Shown here in pieces: positions 56,055 through 64,000 of a stretch of DNA of 64,000 bases; within the stretch, counting starts at the first letter, position 1; every line of letters begins with the position of its first letter. Under the pieces are notes generated by a model, which searched no databases, was not told the DNA's origin, and saw nothing but the letters and a program-made list of their open reading frames with translations. Origin of the DNA: Streptomyces sclerotialus. GTDB taxonomy: Bacteria; Actinomycetota; Actinomycetes; Streptomycetales; Streptomycetaceae. The position numbers and the translations under genes are program-made. The stretch spans positions 5,022,001 to 5,086,000 of the forward strand of contig NZ_JBFOHP010000002.1 of the NCBI RefSeq assembly GCF_040907265.1, written 5' to 3'.

Positions 56055-56121
56055 TCAGGAGCCGCACCCCCGAGCTCTGATCAGGAGCCGCACCCCCGAG
56101 CTCTGAACCGGCGCCCCTTCC
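56044..56121. repeat. 26-bp tandem repeat spanning the gluconokinase stop
   Basis: Two exact copies of a 26-base unit (CCGAGCTCTGATCAGGAGCC plus GCACCC) and a diverged third copy lie end to end. More distant copies with GAGCCGTACCCCC and GAGCTCCGATCGCGAG follow up to 56170. The gntK stop codon TGA lies in the first unit, so the gene end itself has been duplicated. Confidence 0.85.
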
Positions 56122-56193
56122 CCCGGGGCTCCGGTCCCGAGCCGTACCCCCGAGCTCCGATCGCGAGACCGGGCTCCAACCGAAGGACAAGCC

Positions 56194-57591
56194 GTGACCC
56201 ATCTCAGCGTCGAGATGATGGCAGCGGACGCGGCCGAGCCGATCACCTCGGCAGGCAACGCTCAGCTGGGCATCTCCGTACTCCTCGGCATCGCCGTCAT
56301 CGTTCTGCTCATCACCCGGTTCAAGCTGCACGCCTTCCTGTCGCTGACCATCGGCTCGCTGGTGCTCGGCGCCGTGGCAGGCGCGCCGCTGGACAAGGCG
56401 ATCGAGAGTTTCACCAACGGCCTGGGCGACACCGTCGCGGGCGTGGGCGTCCTGATCGCGCTCGGCGCGATCCTCGGCAAGCTCCTCGCCGACTCCGGCG
56501 GCGCCGACCAGATCGTCGACACCATCCTCGCCAAGTCCAGCAGACGGATGATGCCGTGGGCGATGGTCCTGATCGCCGCGATCGTCGGCCTGCCGCTCTT
56601 CTTCGAGGTCGGCATCGTGCTGCTGATCCCGGTCGTGCTGCTGGTCGCCAAGCGCGGCAACTTCTCCCTCATGCGGATCGGCATCCCGGCGCTGGCCGGC
56701 CTCTCCGTCATGCACGGTCTGATCCCCCCGCACCCCGGCCCGCTCGTCGCCATCGACGCGATCAAGGCCAACCTGGGCGTCACCCTCGGCCTCGGCGTGA
56801 TCGTCGCGATCCCCACCGCGATCCTGGCCGGCCCGGTCTTCGCCCGCTTCGCCTCCCGCTGGGTGGACATCGCCCCGCCGGAGAAGATGATCCCGCAGCG
56901 GCCCTCCGAGGACCTGGAGAAGCGCCCCAGCTTCGGCGCGACGCTCTCCACCGTGCTGCTGCCCGTCGTCCTGATGCTCGCCAAGGCCCTGGTCGACATC
57001 GTCGTCGACGACCCCGAGCAGCACGTGCAGCGGATCTTCGACGTGATCGGCTCGCCGCTGGTCGCGCTGCTGGTCGCCGTGCTGGTCGGCATGTTCACCC
57101 TCGGCCGCGCCGCGGGCTTCGGCATGGAGCGGCTCTCCACGACCGTGGAGAAGTCCCTCGCCCCGATCGCCGGCATCCTGCTGATCGTCGGCGCGGGCGG
57201 CGGCTTCAAGCAGACCCTGGTCGACGTCGGCGTCGGTGACATGATCCTGGACCTGTCCAAGGACTGGGGCCTGCCCGCGCTGCTGCTCGGCTGGCTGATC
57301 GCGGTCGCCATCCGCCTCGCGACCGGCTCCGCCACCGTCGCCACGGTCTCCGCCGCCGGTCTGGTCGCCCCGCTGGCCGCCGACATGAGCACCACCCACG
57401 CGGCGCTCATGGTCCTCGCCGTCGGCGCCGGCTCGCTCTTCTTCAGCCACGTCAACGACGCGGGTTTCTGGCTGGTGAAGGAGTACTTCGGGATGAAGGT
57501 CGGCGAGACGGTCAAGACCTGGTCCCTGATGGAGACGGTCATCTCCGTCGTCTCGATCATCTGCGTACTGCTGCTGTCGCTGGTGTTGTAG
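56194..57591 (+). CDS. gntT: gluconate:H+ symporter (GntP family)
   Basis: The 465-residue membrane protein has about 12 hydrophobic helices. The GntP landmarks include ALGAILGKLLADSGGADQIVDTI, MHGLIPPHPGPLVAIDAIKAN and GSATVATVSAAGLVAP, and SHVNDAGFWLVKEYFGM near the C-terminus. It imports gluconate for the kinase encoded upstream. The start is GTG with AAGGAC before it. The 139-bp gap filled with repeats may hold a processing or secondary promoter site. Confidence 0.95.
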   Translation: MTHLSVEMMAADAAEPITSAGNAQLGISVLLGIAVIVLLITRFKLHAFLSLTIGSLVLGAVAGAPLDKAIESFTNGLGDTVAGVGVLIALGAILGKLLADSGGADQIVDTILAKSSRRMMPWAMVLIAAIVGLPLFFEVGIVLLIPVVLLVAKRGNFSLMRIGIPALAGLSVMHGLIPPHPGPLVAIDAIKANLGVTLGLGVIVAIPTAILAGPVFARFASRWVDIAPPEKMIPQRPSEDLEKRPSFGATLSTVLLPVVLMLAKALVDIVVDDPEQHVQRIFDVIGSPLVALLVAVLVGMFTLGRAAGFGMERLSTTVEKSLAPIAGILLIVGAGGGFKQTLVDVGVGDMILDLSKDWGLPALLLGWLIAVAIRLATGSATVATVSAAGLVAPLAADMSTTHAALMVLAVGAGSLFFSHVNDAGFWLVKEYFGMKVGETVKTWSLMETVISVVSIICVLLLSLVL

Positions 57592-57615
57592 CCCGGCACG
57601 GGGAAATCTCTTCGC

Positions 57616-57656
57616 GGAAGGGCCGTACGGACGGATAGCGTCCGTACGGCCCTTCC
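57616..57656. terminator. hairpin terminator after the gluconate operon
   Basis: A perfect 16-bp stem (GGAAGGGCCGTACGGA / TCCGTACGGCCCTTCC) with a 9-base loop starts 25 bases after the permease stop. Confidence 0.87.
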
Positions 57657-57682
57657 GGTCTTCCCGTACGAGAGGCGACTCC

Positions 57683-58102
57683 ATGACTGCCGACGACGGC
57701 GTACCGGTCGACCACGCCCTGGTACGCGCCGCAGAGGAAGCCGTCGCGGCGTACGCGCACGGCGACGACCACACCGTGGCGGCGGCCGCCCGGACCGCCG
57801 ACGGCCGCATCGTCACCGGCCTGAACGTGTACCACTTCACCGGCGGCCCCTGCGCCGAGCTGGTCGTCATGGGGGCCGCGGCCGCACAGGGCGCGTACGG
57901 CCTGCGGCAGATCGTGGCCGTCGCCGACGAGGGGCGCGGCGTCATCCCGCCCTGCGGCCGCTGCCGCCAGGTGCTGCTCGACTACTACCCGGACCTCACC
58001 GTCGTCCTCGGCCCGGACTCCGGCTCCGGCGGGGCGCACCGGGCCCTGCCGGTCCGCGCGCTGCTGCCCGCGGCGTACGTGACGGCCGAGCACGAGGACT
58101 GA
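57683..58102 (+). CDS. cytidine deaminase-family protein
   Basis: The 139-residue product has the zinc site of the family: Cys57-Ala-Glu59 (GGPCAELVVM) and PCGRC with Cys91 and Cys94. The length and VTGLNVYHFTGGPCAE resemble blasticidin-S deaminase-like members more than classical Cdd. It may deaminate cytidine, a modified nucleoside or a nucleoside antibiotic. It stands alone between the gluconate operon and the monooxygenase gene. Confidence 0.9.
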   Translation: MTADDGVPVDHALVRAAEEAVAAYAHGDDHTVAAAARTADGRIVTGLNVYHFTGGPCAELVVMGAAAAQGAYGLRQIVAVADEGRGVIPPCGRCRQVLLDYYPDLTVVLGPDSGSGGAHRALPVRALLPAAYVTAEHED

Positions 58103-58137
58103 CCGGACGCCGAGTGCCGGGTACCGGACGCCGGGAC

Positions 58138-59679
58138 TCACGCCGCCCGCGCGGTCCCCGTGGCCGGGAAGTGCCGGGCCAGCGCCGCGGCGACGGGCGC
58201 GGCTTCCGTCGCGGCCACCGTCACGTAGCCGTCCGGGCGGACGAGGAAGAGGCCGTCGTCGCCGTACGCCTGCCGGGCGTGGCCCGCGGCGTCGAGCAGG
58301 CCGGGGGTCCGGCCGCCGATCCGGTACGTGCGGACGTGCGCCGCCCACTCGGCGGCCGGGCGCGGCGGCTCGGCGTCGCCGAAGGCGAGCAGGGTGAAGT
58401 GCGGGCCGCGGAAGGCGTCGAAGAGACGGAACGGCGTGCCGTCGGGGGTGGTGCACGGTGCGTCGGGCGCGCGGTCGCCGGCCCGCAGCGCGTCCGGGCC
58501 GAGGCCGGTGCGGTGCTCGCCGGTCAGCGGGGAGTCCCGGTAGTGCAGGGTGAGCTGGTGCAGGTCGCGGCCGCGGCGCCAGGACCTCGACCGGTGCAGC
58601 CGGGTGCTGGTCTCCAGGATGCCGGCGGCGACGGGCCGGCGCTCGGCCTCGTACGTGTCCAGCAGGGTGTCGGGCGCGCCGTGCCGCAGGACCTGGCCGA
58701 GCTTCCAGCCGAGGTTGTAGGCGTCCTGGACGCTGGTGTTCAGGCCCTGGCCGCCGGCGGGGGAGTGGATGTGCGCGGCGTCCCCGGCGAGGAGCACCCG
58801 GCCGTCGCGGAACCGCTCGGCCAGGCCCGCCCTGGGCCGGAAGACCGAGGTCCACAGCACCTCGCGGATCTGCCCGGCGGCCAGATGGGTGTGGGCGGCG
58901 AGGGTCGCGCGCACCGCCTCGGGGCTGGTGTCCGGCGCTTCGGTGCCGCCGGAGAGCGCCACCATGCACTGGAAGTGGTCCGTACCGGCGAGCGGCAGCA
59001 GCATGACGAAGCCGCCGTCCGGCTGGACCACGTGGTGCCAGTGGTCCCGGTCCAGCCCTTCGATGCGCAGGTCGGCGAGGAGCGCGGCGCCCTGCGGCAG
59101 GTCCGGGCCGCTCATCGTGATGCCCAGCTGCCGCCGGACGGCACCGCGGCCGCCGTCGGCGCCGACCAGGTACGCCGCGCGCACGGTGCGGGCGGTGCCG
59201 TCGGCGGCGGCCAGCTCGGCGGTGACGCCGTCCGCGTCCTGCCGGAGAGCCGTCAGCTCCGTCCCGGACACCACGCCGCCGCCCAGCTCCGCCAGCCGGT
59301 CGTGCAGCAGCTCCTGGGTGCGCCACTGCGGGAGCATCCAGGCTTCCGAGTACGGCGTGTGCGGCGTCGGGGCCACCCGCTCCACCATCTCGAAGGTGCC
59401 GGTGATCCGGCCGTCCTGCCAGGTCGCCATGGGCGGGTACGAACCGCCGGCGGCGTGCACGGCGGGGAGCACGCCGAGGTCGTCGAAGACCTCCTGGGTG
59501 CGCGGCTGGAGCCCGGTGCCGCGGGCGCCGCGCGAGAGGCGGTCCTGCCGCTCGACGAGCAGCACGCGCACGCCCCGCCGGGTCAGGTCGACGGCGAGGG
59601 CCAGGCCGGTCGGGCCGGCCCCGGCGATCAGTACGTCGACGTGTTCGGTCCCACTGTCCTTAACGCTGTTAAGTGCCAT
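58138..59679 (-). CDS. FAD-dependent aromatic monooxygenase
   Basis: The 513-residue flavoprotein has the FAD loop IAGAGPTGLALA near residue 18. The NADPH-linked YLVGADGGRGAVRRQLG follows near 170, and the GD motif is LLAGDAAHIHSPAGGQGLN. A C-terminal thioredoxin-like tail (residues about 390-513) is typical of phenol-hydroxylase and polyketide/rifampicin hydroxylases. The substrate is unknown. It is divergent from a tetR gene; the intergenic operators suggest it is induced by a drug-like ligand. Its first codons contain a regulator operator, and the mRNA may be leaderless. Confidence 0.9.
   Translation of the reverse strand: MALNSVKDSGTEHVDVLIAGAGPTGLALAVDLTRRGVRVLLVERQDRLSRGARGTGLQPRTQEVFDDLGVLPAVHAAGGSYPPMATWQDGRITGTFEMVERVAPTPHTPYSEAWMLPQWRTQELLHDRLAELGGGVVSGTELTALRQDADGVTAELAAADGTARTVRAAYLVGADGGRGAVRRQLGITMSGPDLPQGAALLADLRIEGLDRDHWHHVVQPDGGFVMLLPLAGTDHFQCMVALSGGTEAPDTSPEAVRATLAAHTHLAAGQIREVLWTSVFRPRAGLAERFRDGRVLLAGDAAHIHSPAGGQGLNTSVQDAYNLGWKLGQVLRHGAPDTLLDTYEAERRPVAAGILETSTRLHRSRSWRRGRDLHQLTLHYRDSPLTGEHRTGLGPDALRAGDRAPDAPCTTPDGTPFRLFDAFRGPHFTLLAFGDAEPPRPAAEWAAHVRTYRIGGRTPGLLDAAGHARQAYGDDGLFLVRPDGYVTVAATEAAPVAAALARHFPATGTARAA
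59659..59673. promoter_or_regulatory. TetR operator inside the first codons of the monooxygenase gene
   Basis: The palindrome CTTAAC-GCT-GTTAAG covers codons 3-7 of the leftward gene. It has the same arms and 3-base spacer as the site at 59695-59709. Confidence 0.8.
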
Positions 59680-59686
59680 GGAGCCG

Positions 59687-59716
59687 AGAATGGGCTTAAC
59701 GGTGTTAAGTTGTCAA
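59687..59716 (-). promoter_or_regulatory. monooxygenase promoter with TetR operator between -35 and -10
   Basis: On the minus strand a consensus TTGACA (59711-59716) is followed after 18 bases by CATTCT (59687-59692). The spacer contains the second palindrome CTTAAC-N3-GTTAAG (59695-59709). Transcription would begin about at 59680, next to the ATG at 59679. Confidence 0.7.
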
Positions 59717-59717
59717 C

Positions 59718-60401
59718 ATGGCGACGCGACTGGACCGGACGCAGGTGGTGGACACCGCCCTGCGGCTGCTGAACGACGTGGGCCTGGACGGGCTCACCCT
59801 GCGCCGTATCGCGAAGGAGCTGAACGTCCAGGCCCCGGCCCTGTACTGGCACTTCAAGAACAAGCAGGAACTGCTCGACGAGATGGCCACCGAGATGCTC
59901 CGGCGGATGATCGCCGAGTACACCGGGGGCCGGGAGGGCGGCGCCGGCGGGGCCTGGCAGGAGTCGCTGACCGGTACCTGCCGCGCGCTGCGCCGCACGC
60001 TCCTGGGCTACCGCGACGGCGGCAAGGTCTTCTCCGGCACGCGGATGACCGACGACAGCTACGCCGCGCCGATGGAGGCCTTCCTGCGGGAGCTGACGGG
60101 CGCGGGCTTCACGCTCAGGGATGCGGCGCACGCCTGGTGGACCGCGTACAACTTCACGATCGGCCTGGTCATCGAGGAGCAGTCGGTCTTCCCCGAGCCC
60201 GGTGCGCCGGAGGAGCGCGGCCCCGGCTCCCGCGACCCGGCCTACGACCTCGGCGACCGCGAGCGGCGGCTGGCGGGCCGGTATCCGCTCGCGGCCGCCG
60301 TGGGCCGGGAGTTCTTCGGCGACTTCGACCGCAACTTCGAAACCGGACTGCGGATCGTCGTCGCGGGCATCGAGGCGTCGGTGCGGCCCCTCAGCCCATG
60401 A
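59718..60401 (+). CDS. TetR-family regulator with TetR_C (tetracycline-repressor-type) domain
   Basis: The 227-residue product has an N-terminal HTH (VVDTALRLLNDVGLDGLTLRRIAKELNVQAPALYWHFKNKQELLDEMA read in parts over residues 11-58), closest to the TetR(class)/TetR_C group by the RRIAKELNVQAPALYWHF wording. A larger ligand domain follows. It binds, by inference, the two CTTAAC-N3-GTTAAG sites before it. No ribosome site precedes the ATG. Its 3' end overlaps the acyltransferase gene by 11 bases. Confidence 0.93.
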   Translation: MATRLDRTQVVDTALRLLNDVGLDGLTLRRIAKELNVQAPALYWHFKNKQELLDEMATEMLRRMIAEYTGGREGGAGGAWQESLTGTCRALRRTLLGYRDGGKVFSGTRMTDDSYAAPMEAFLRELTGAGFTLRDAAHAWWTAYNFTIGLVIEEQSVFPEPGAPEERGPGSRDPAYDLGDRERRLAGRYPLAAAVGREFFGDFDRNFETGLRIVVAGIEASVRPLSP

Positions 60402-61521
60402 GGGATCGTTTCAGCCGTGGCGTGAGCGGTCGTTCCACGAAACGGTAGAGACACCAGGCCAGGGCCAGCATCACTGCCACGACCAGCGGGAACGTCGCCG
60501 CGGCAGGCAGACCGAGGTCCTGGTGCAGGAGGTGCACGGCGACCCAGCCCAGGTGCTCGTGGATCAGGTAGAAGGGGTAGGTCAGCGCGCCCGCGACGGT
60601 GAGCCAGCGCCAGTTCGCCCAGCGGAGTCTGCCCAGGGCGACGGCCGCGACCAGCAGGTAGCCGAGGGTGATGACGGCGATGATGCCGAGGGAGGGGCGG
60701 TAGGAGAAGGCGTCGGGCATGTCCGCCGGGTGCCAGAGGCGGGTGACCGCGTAGTGCTGGCCGAGCAGCCAGCTGACGGCGACGACCGCCCAGCCCGCGG
60801 TGTCCCGGCTGCCGTAGCGGTGGATCAGGTAGAAACCGATGCCGCCGATGAAGAACGGCGCGTACTCGGGCATCAGGACGATGTCGAGAACGGAGTTGTC
60901 CGCCGCCTCGGCGATGACCGCTGCCAGGGTCCAGCCCGCGCAGAAGAGGACGACGCGGCCCCGGGTGGCGCCCGGCAGCACGACGCAGAGTGCGAAGAGC
61001 GCGTAGAAGCGCATCTCGGCCCAGAGCGTCCAGCACACGCCGAGCACGCGGTCCACGCCCAGCGGCATCTGGAGCATCGTGAGGTTGGTCAGCGCGTCGG
61101 TCGGGGAGACCGCCTCGTACGCCACCCAGGGGAGGGCGAAGACGGCGGTCACGAGTATGACGGCGGCCCAGTAGGCGGGGAACAGGCGCGAGACGCGGCT
61201 CGCGAAGAACGCCCGCAGCGGGCGTCCCCAGCCGCTCATGCAGATCACGAAGCCGCTGATGACGAAGAATATCTGGACGCCCAGGCAGCCGTACGCGAAG
61301 AAGCCCGAGGCGGTCGGGAACTGGTAGGCGGGCGAACTGCCCCAGGCGTCGCCGATCTCGCCGTCCCGGCCGCCGTAGTGGTACGCGGCGACCATCAGGG
61401 CGGCGAGCAGGCGCAGTCCGTCCAGGGCGCGCAGCCGGGTGGGGCCGACGGCGCGCAGGGGCACGGGCGCTCCGGTCCGCCGGTGCGCGGGGAGCGTGGG
61501 GGGAGCCGGTGCGGTCGTCAT
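60391..61521 (-). CDS. acyltransferase 3-family membrane protein
   Basis: The 376-residue product has the AT3 (OafA-like) layout: RLRALDGLRLLAALMVAAYHY with the catalytic His, then GCLGVQIFFVISGFVICMS, RLFPAYWAAV, and WTLWAEMRFYALF, and about ten membrane helices. It should O-acetylate (or acylate) a surface sugar or secondary metabolite. The ATG overlaps the stop of the polysialyltransferase-like gene by four bases, so the last step of a glycan assembly unit is likely. Confidence 0.9.
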   Translation of the reverse strand: MTTAPAPPTLPAHRRTGAPVPLRAVGPTRLRALDGLRLLAALMVAAYHYGGRDGEIGDAWGSSPAYQFPTASGFFAYGCLGVQIFFVISGFVICMSGWGRPLRAFFASRVSRLFPAYWAAVILVTAVFALPWVAYEAVSPTDALTNLTMLQMPLGVDRVLGVCWTLWAEMRFYALFALCVVLPGATRGRVVLFCAGWTLAAVIAEAADNSVLDIVLMPEYAPFFIGGIGFYLIHRYGSRDTAGWAVVAVSWLLGQHYAVTRLWHPADMPDAFSYRPSLGIIAVITLGYLLVAAVALGRLRWANWRWLTVAGALTYPFYLIHEHLGWVAVHLLHQDLGLPAAATFPLVVAVMLALAWCLYRFVERPLTPRLKRSLMG

Positions 61522-62936
61522 CCGAACGCGGCCCGCTTCTTCAGCCTCCGCTGCACCGAACGGGCCCGCCGGGCGACCCGCCGCACGGTGGCGTTGCGCG
61601 GGATGAACGCCAGCTGGACCGGCACGCCGCCGGGCAGCGCCAGCGCGGTGAGCCGGCGGCGCTTGAAGTAGCGCCAGGTGCGGTCGTCCAGGTGGGCGGC
61701 GAGGTAACGCTCGGCGGCCGGGCGCAGGTCCGGGTAGATCTGGTGCTGCATCGCGTACCCGACCGCCTTGACCAGGCCGGTCAGGTCGCGCGCCACCTCG
61801 CTCCGGGTGGGCGGCGCCCAGCGGGCCACCGCGGCCGCGTCGGTCAGCGGCGGCAGCAGCGCGTCGACGATCGTGACCGGGACGCGGTTGCTGTTCTGGT
61901 ACGGGGCGAGGCGCTCCAGGAGGAGTTCCGTGCCGATCCGGGCCGCGGGCAGGCCGTAGAACGCGGAGGCGGTCAGCAGCGCGGTGGAGAAGCAGCCGAC
62001 GACCAGCGACGGCTTCATGCGCTGGTACAGCACCTCGGCGAGCACCGGCGTGTCCACCACGGTCAGCTCGGCGCCCAGCCGCTCCGCCTCCTGCTCCAGC
62101 AGCTGCGACCAGCGGGCCGGCGCGGTCGGGTGCGGCTTGAAGACCACCTGCCGGTGGCCCAGGTCCACGGCCCCGCGCAACATCTGGACGTGCAGCTCCT
62201 CCTCTTCCTCGGGCGTGAGGATGGAGAGCGCGGAGAGGTACTGGCCCAGCAGCAGGGCACCGCCCTCGGCCGGCGTCGGCACCCCGGCCGCGCCCCGCCC
62301 GAAGCCCTCCGCATCCTCGGCCAGCTCCGCCAGCACCGCGAGGAACGGCTCGGTCGGCACGGTCTCGGCGGGCACCCCGAACTCGGTGAGCAGCAGCGGC
62401 TTCAGGCCGGGCACGAGGTCCAGGTGGAGCAGGCGCCGGATACGGGTGCCGACCAGCGGGTCGATCTTGCTGCGGGTCGGCCCGTAGCTCATCAGGCCGT
62501 CCGCGTAGACCTCGACCGGCGCGCCCTGGAAGATCCGGCAGAGCGCCATGGCCGGATTGACCTGGATGGATTCGACGATCAGCTCCACGGGCGCGTCCCC
62601 CAGCTCCCACAGGAGGCGGAGGTGGCGCTCCCACAGCGGCGCGTCGTCGGCGCGCGGGGACCAGCCGCCGGGGTGGAACGGGAAGATCGTCTCGTTCCAG
62701 GACCGTACCTCGTCGAACCGCCCCCGCAGCCGTTCGAAGCCCGGCATCGTGTCCATCGCCGGGGTGGTCTCGGGGCAGGCGGCGTTGTTGGCGACCAGCA
62801 GGATCCGCCGGCCGGCCGGCCCGAAACGGTCGGTGTCCAGGGCGGCCGCCAGGGTGGCCGTGCCGTACTGCGTGGACGCCAAGAAGATCTGCGTACGCGG
62901 CCCGGCGGACCGCGCGGAGAATGCGGCGGCGGACAT
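61518..62936 (-). CDS. alpha-2,8-polysialyltransferase-family protein
   Basis: The 472-residue product has the N-terminal QIFLASTQYGTATLAAALD and the CMP-sugar-site motif VVFKPHPTAP near residue 268, followed by SLVVGCFSTALLTASAFYG. This matches the bacterial polysialyltransferase-like family (PST, GT52-related). The true donor and acceptor are not known; streptomycetes are not known for polysialic acid. It is coupled to the glycosyltransferase upstream and the acyltransferase downstream by short overlaps. Confidence 0.85.
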   Translation of the reverse strand: MSAAAFSARSAGPRTQIFLASTQYGTATLAAALDTDRFGPAGRRILLVANNAACPETTPAMDTMPGFERLRGRFDEVRSWNETIFPFHPGGWSPRADDAPLWERHLRLLWELGDAPVELIVESIQVNPAMALCRIFQGAPVEVYADGLMSYGPTRSKIDPLVGTRIRRLLHLDLVPGLKPLLLTEFGVPAETVPTEPFLAVLAELAEDAEGFGRGAAGVPTPAEGGALLLGQYLSALSILTPEEEEELHVQMLRGAVDLGHRQVVFKPHPTAPARWSQLLEQEAERLGAELTVVDTPVLAEVLYQRMKPSLVVGCFSTALLTASAFYGLPAARIGTELLLERLAPYQNSNRVPVTIVDALLPPLTDAAAVARWAPPTRSEVARDLTGLVKAVGYAMQHQIYPDLRPAAERYLAAHLDDRTWRYFKRRRLTALALPGGVPVQLAFIPRNATVRRVARRARSVQRRLKKRAAFG

Positions 62937-63913
62937 CAGGCGGCCACCTCCGCCGGGACCGGCTTGCGGCGCAGCCGACGCAGCCGGGAAGCGCGCTGTA
63001 CATCCATGGAATCCAGAGCTTCCTTCAGAACGTCCTGCGGCATTCGCTTCAATGCCGCGGCACTCATCGAACGCAATTTACGGGCCACCTGCGGTTCGAA
63101 ACGTTCGATCGAACCGAGGTGGTGGGAAATGATGGCGCAATACGTCCGGACCGCCTTCGGCAGCAGCACGGCCGCGTCCCGGTCCTTCGCCGTCTCCTCG
63201 ACGACCTGGTCGAACGCCCGGATGAAGTCCAGCTGCCGGACGTCACCGATCTGGGTCAGCGACGAGGCCACCCCGCGGCGGTAGAACACGCCCAGCATGC
63301 CGAGCACCGCCATCGACTTCGCCTCGCGGTGCAGCCGCCAGATCCAGGGCCGGTCCTCCGCGGTGCGCAGCCCGTGCGGGAAGTGCAGCACCCCGTCGTC
63401 CAGCAGCCGCCGGTGGTACATCCCGGCCCAGGCGAACGCGTAATCCACCGACGTGGAGCGGTCGGCGGGCAGGATCAGGTCGCGCGGGTCCATGACCACG
63501 TCGCGCCGGCCGTGCGGCACGCGGTGCACGGAGCGTGCCCGCCCGGTGCACTGCACGTGGTCGGTACGCACGACATCGCAGCCCAGCTCCTCGATCGCGC
63601 CGAGGAGCTGCTGGTAATAGCCCGGCGCGAGCCAGTCGTCGCCGTCCAGGAAGGTGATGTATTCACCGCGGGCCGCGTCCAGGCCGGTGTTCCGGGCGGT
63701 GGCCAGGCCGCCGTTCTGCTCGTGCCGCAGTACGCGGGCGCCCGGCAGCTCGCGCTCGGCGCGCTCCAGAATCTGCGGCGTCCCGTCGCGCGAGCAGTCG
63801 TCGACGAGGAGGAATTCGAAGTCGTCCCGCGCGTTGGCCGCGAGACTTCTCAGGGTGTCGGGCGCGTATGTCTGCACGTTGTAGAACGGCACGATGACGG
63901 AGAGCTTAACCAC
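62936..63913 (-). CDS. family 2 glycosyltransferase
   Basis: The 325-residue GT-A enzyme starts with VKLSVIVPFYNVQTYAPDTLRSL. It has the nucleotide-sugar aspartates in VDDCSRDGT and the DxD-like LDGDDW near residue 95, with NGGLATARNTGLDAARGEY between. It is cytoplasmic with a basic C-terminal helix. GTG start at 63913. It is the first gene of the three-gene surface glycan unit. The donor sugar cannot be told. Confidence 0.92.
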   Translation of the reverse strand: MVKLSVIVPFYNVQTYAPDTLRSLAANARDDFEFLLVDDCSRDGTPQILERAERELPGARVLRHEQNGGLATARNTGLDAARGEYITFLDGDDWLAPGYYQQLLGAIEELGCDVVRTDHVQCTGRARSVHRVPHGRRDVVMDPRDLILPADRSTSVDYAFAWAGMYHRRLLDDGVLHFPHGLRTAEDRPWIWRLHREAKSMAVLGMLGVFYRRGVASSLTQIGDVRQLDFIRAFDQVVEETAKDRDAAVLLPKAVRTYCAIISHHLGSIERFEPQVARKLRSMSAAALKRMPQDVLKEALDSMDVQRASRLRRLRRKPVPAEVAA

Positions 63914-64000
63914 TCACGTGACGTTAGGGGCGGCTCCGGCATTCGTCTTTGCGGTATGGGGGCGCTTGGGTGAACGAAGAATGGCGGAATGGTTAACCGC
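63914..64000 (-). promoter_or_regulatory. upstream region of the glycan operon, to the window edge
   Basis: The last 87 bases hold the promoter area of the leftward glycosyltransferase operon. A GGTTAACC palindrome lies at about 63992-63999. No gene is visible; the next gene upstream is outside the window. Confidence 0.35.

Noticed and set aside
61518..62936. Sialic acid capsule locus
   Set aside because: Only the polysialyltransferase-type fold is present; no neu genes for CMP-sialic acid are in the window, so polysialic acid is not claimed.

Overview
The window is a chromosomal segment from a high-GC actinomycete, almost certainly a Streptomyces or a close relative. Codon third positions are nearly all G or C, GTG starts and 1-4 base start/stop overlaps are common, and the gene content (DUF6350, DUF3017, an SCO4848-type membrane protein, DUF2690 and DUF397/DUF5753 proteins) is typical of streptomycetes. 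From memory, the order sucCD - purNH - folD - mdh - trpS - DD-carboxypeptidase - sdh - hexosaminidase - acyl-CoA mutase matches the core region around SCO4808-SCO4880 of S. coelicolor. This is housekeeping chromosome with small accessory insertions. I see no rRNA, tRNA, CRISPR array, complete insertion sequence or prophage.

Layout. 1-1.4 kb: end of sucC and all of sucD (TCA cycle). 1.5-4.9 kb: sigma-factor-like membrane protein, DUF6350 protein and a membrane protein. 5.2-7.4 kb: purN-purH (purines). 7.5-8.8 kb: two convergent Pro/Gly-rich membrane proteins. 9.1-10.5 kb: folD and DUF3017. 10.5-14.4 kb: a peptidase-inhibitor-like secreted protein and three paralogous proteins with a cytoplasmic helix-turn-helix, one membrane segment and an outer domain. 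14.8-15.8 kb: mdh. 16.1-23.7 kb: glycine betaine locus (betaine-aldehyde dehydrogenase, choline-oxidase-like flavoenzyme, and an ABC importer with a double-length permease). 23.8-29.2 kb: acetyltransferase, secreted serine protease, ICL-like enzyme with AhpD-like protein, divergent MocR regulator with SDR. 29.3-37 kb: YgiB/YgiC-like pair, trpS, RNA ligase-like protein, BrkB-like protein, DD-carboxypeptidase, metallophosphoesterase. 36.7-38.6 kb: DUF397/XRE-DUF5753 regulators and a FusB-like zinc protein. 38.6-41.2 kb: TetR operon and hydrolase. 41.4-44.8 kb: sdhCDAB. 45-51.4 kb: OHCU decarboxylase, hexosaminidase, ECF sigma factor with membrane partner, and a frameshifted orphan paralogue of that partner. 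51.5-54.6 kb: candidate RNA, L,D-transpeptidase, methylmalonyl-CoA-mutase-type large subunit. 54.7-57.6 kb: gluconate regulator, kinase and permease. 57.7-60.4 kb: cytidine deaminase, FAD monooxygenase with divergent TetR. 60.4-63.9 kb: acyltransferase, polysialyltransferase-like protein and GT2 glycosyltransferase.

Functionally, three TCA enzymes (sucCD, mdh, sdh) sit near one-carbon and purine synthesis, with osmoprotection, cell-wall and sugar-acid modules between them. Many convergent or tandem units end in perfect 9-18 bp hairpins. The most unusual non-coding signal is a module found twice, just after the stop codons of sdhB and of the L,D-transpeptidase gene. Its second copy contains a candidate small RNA with C-rich loops that ends in a terminator with a T run.
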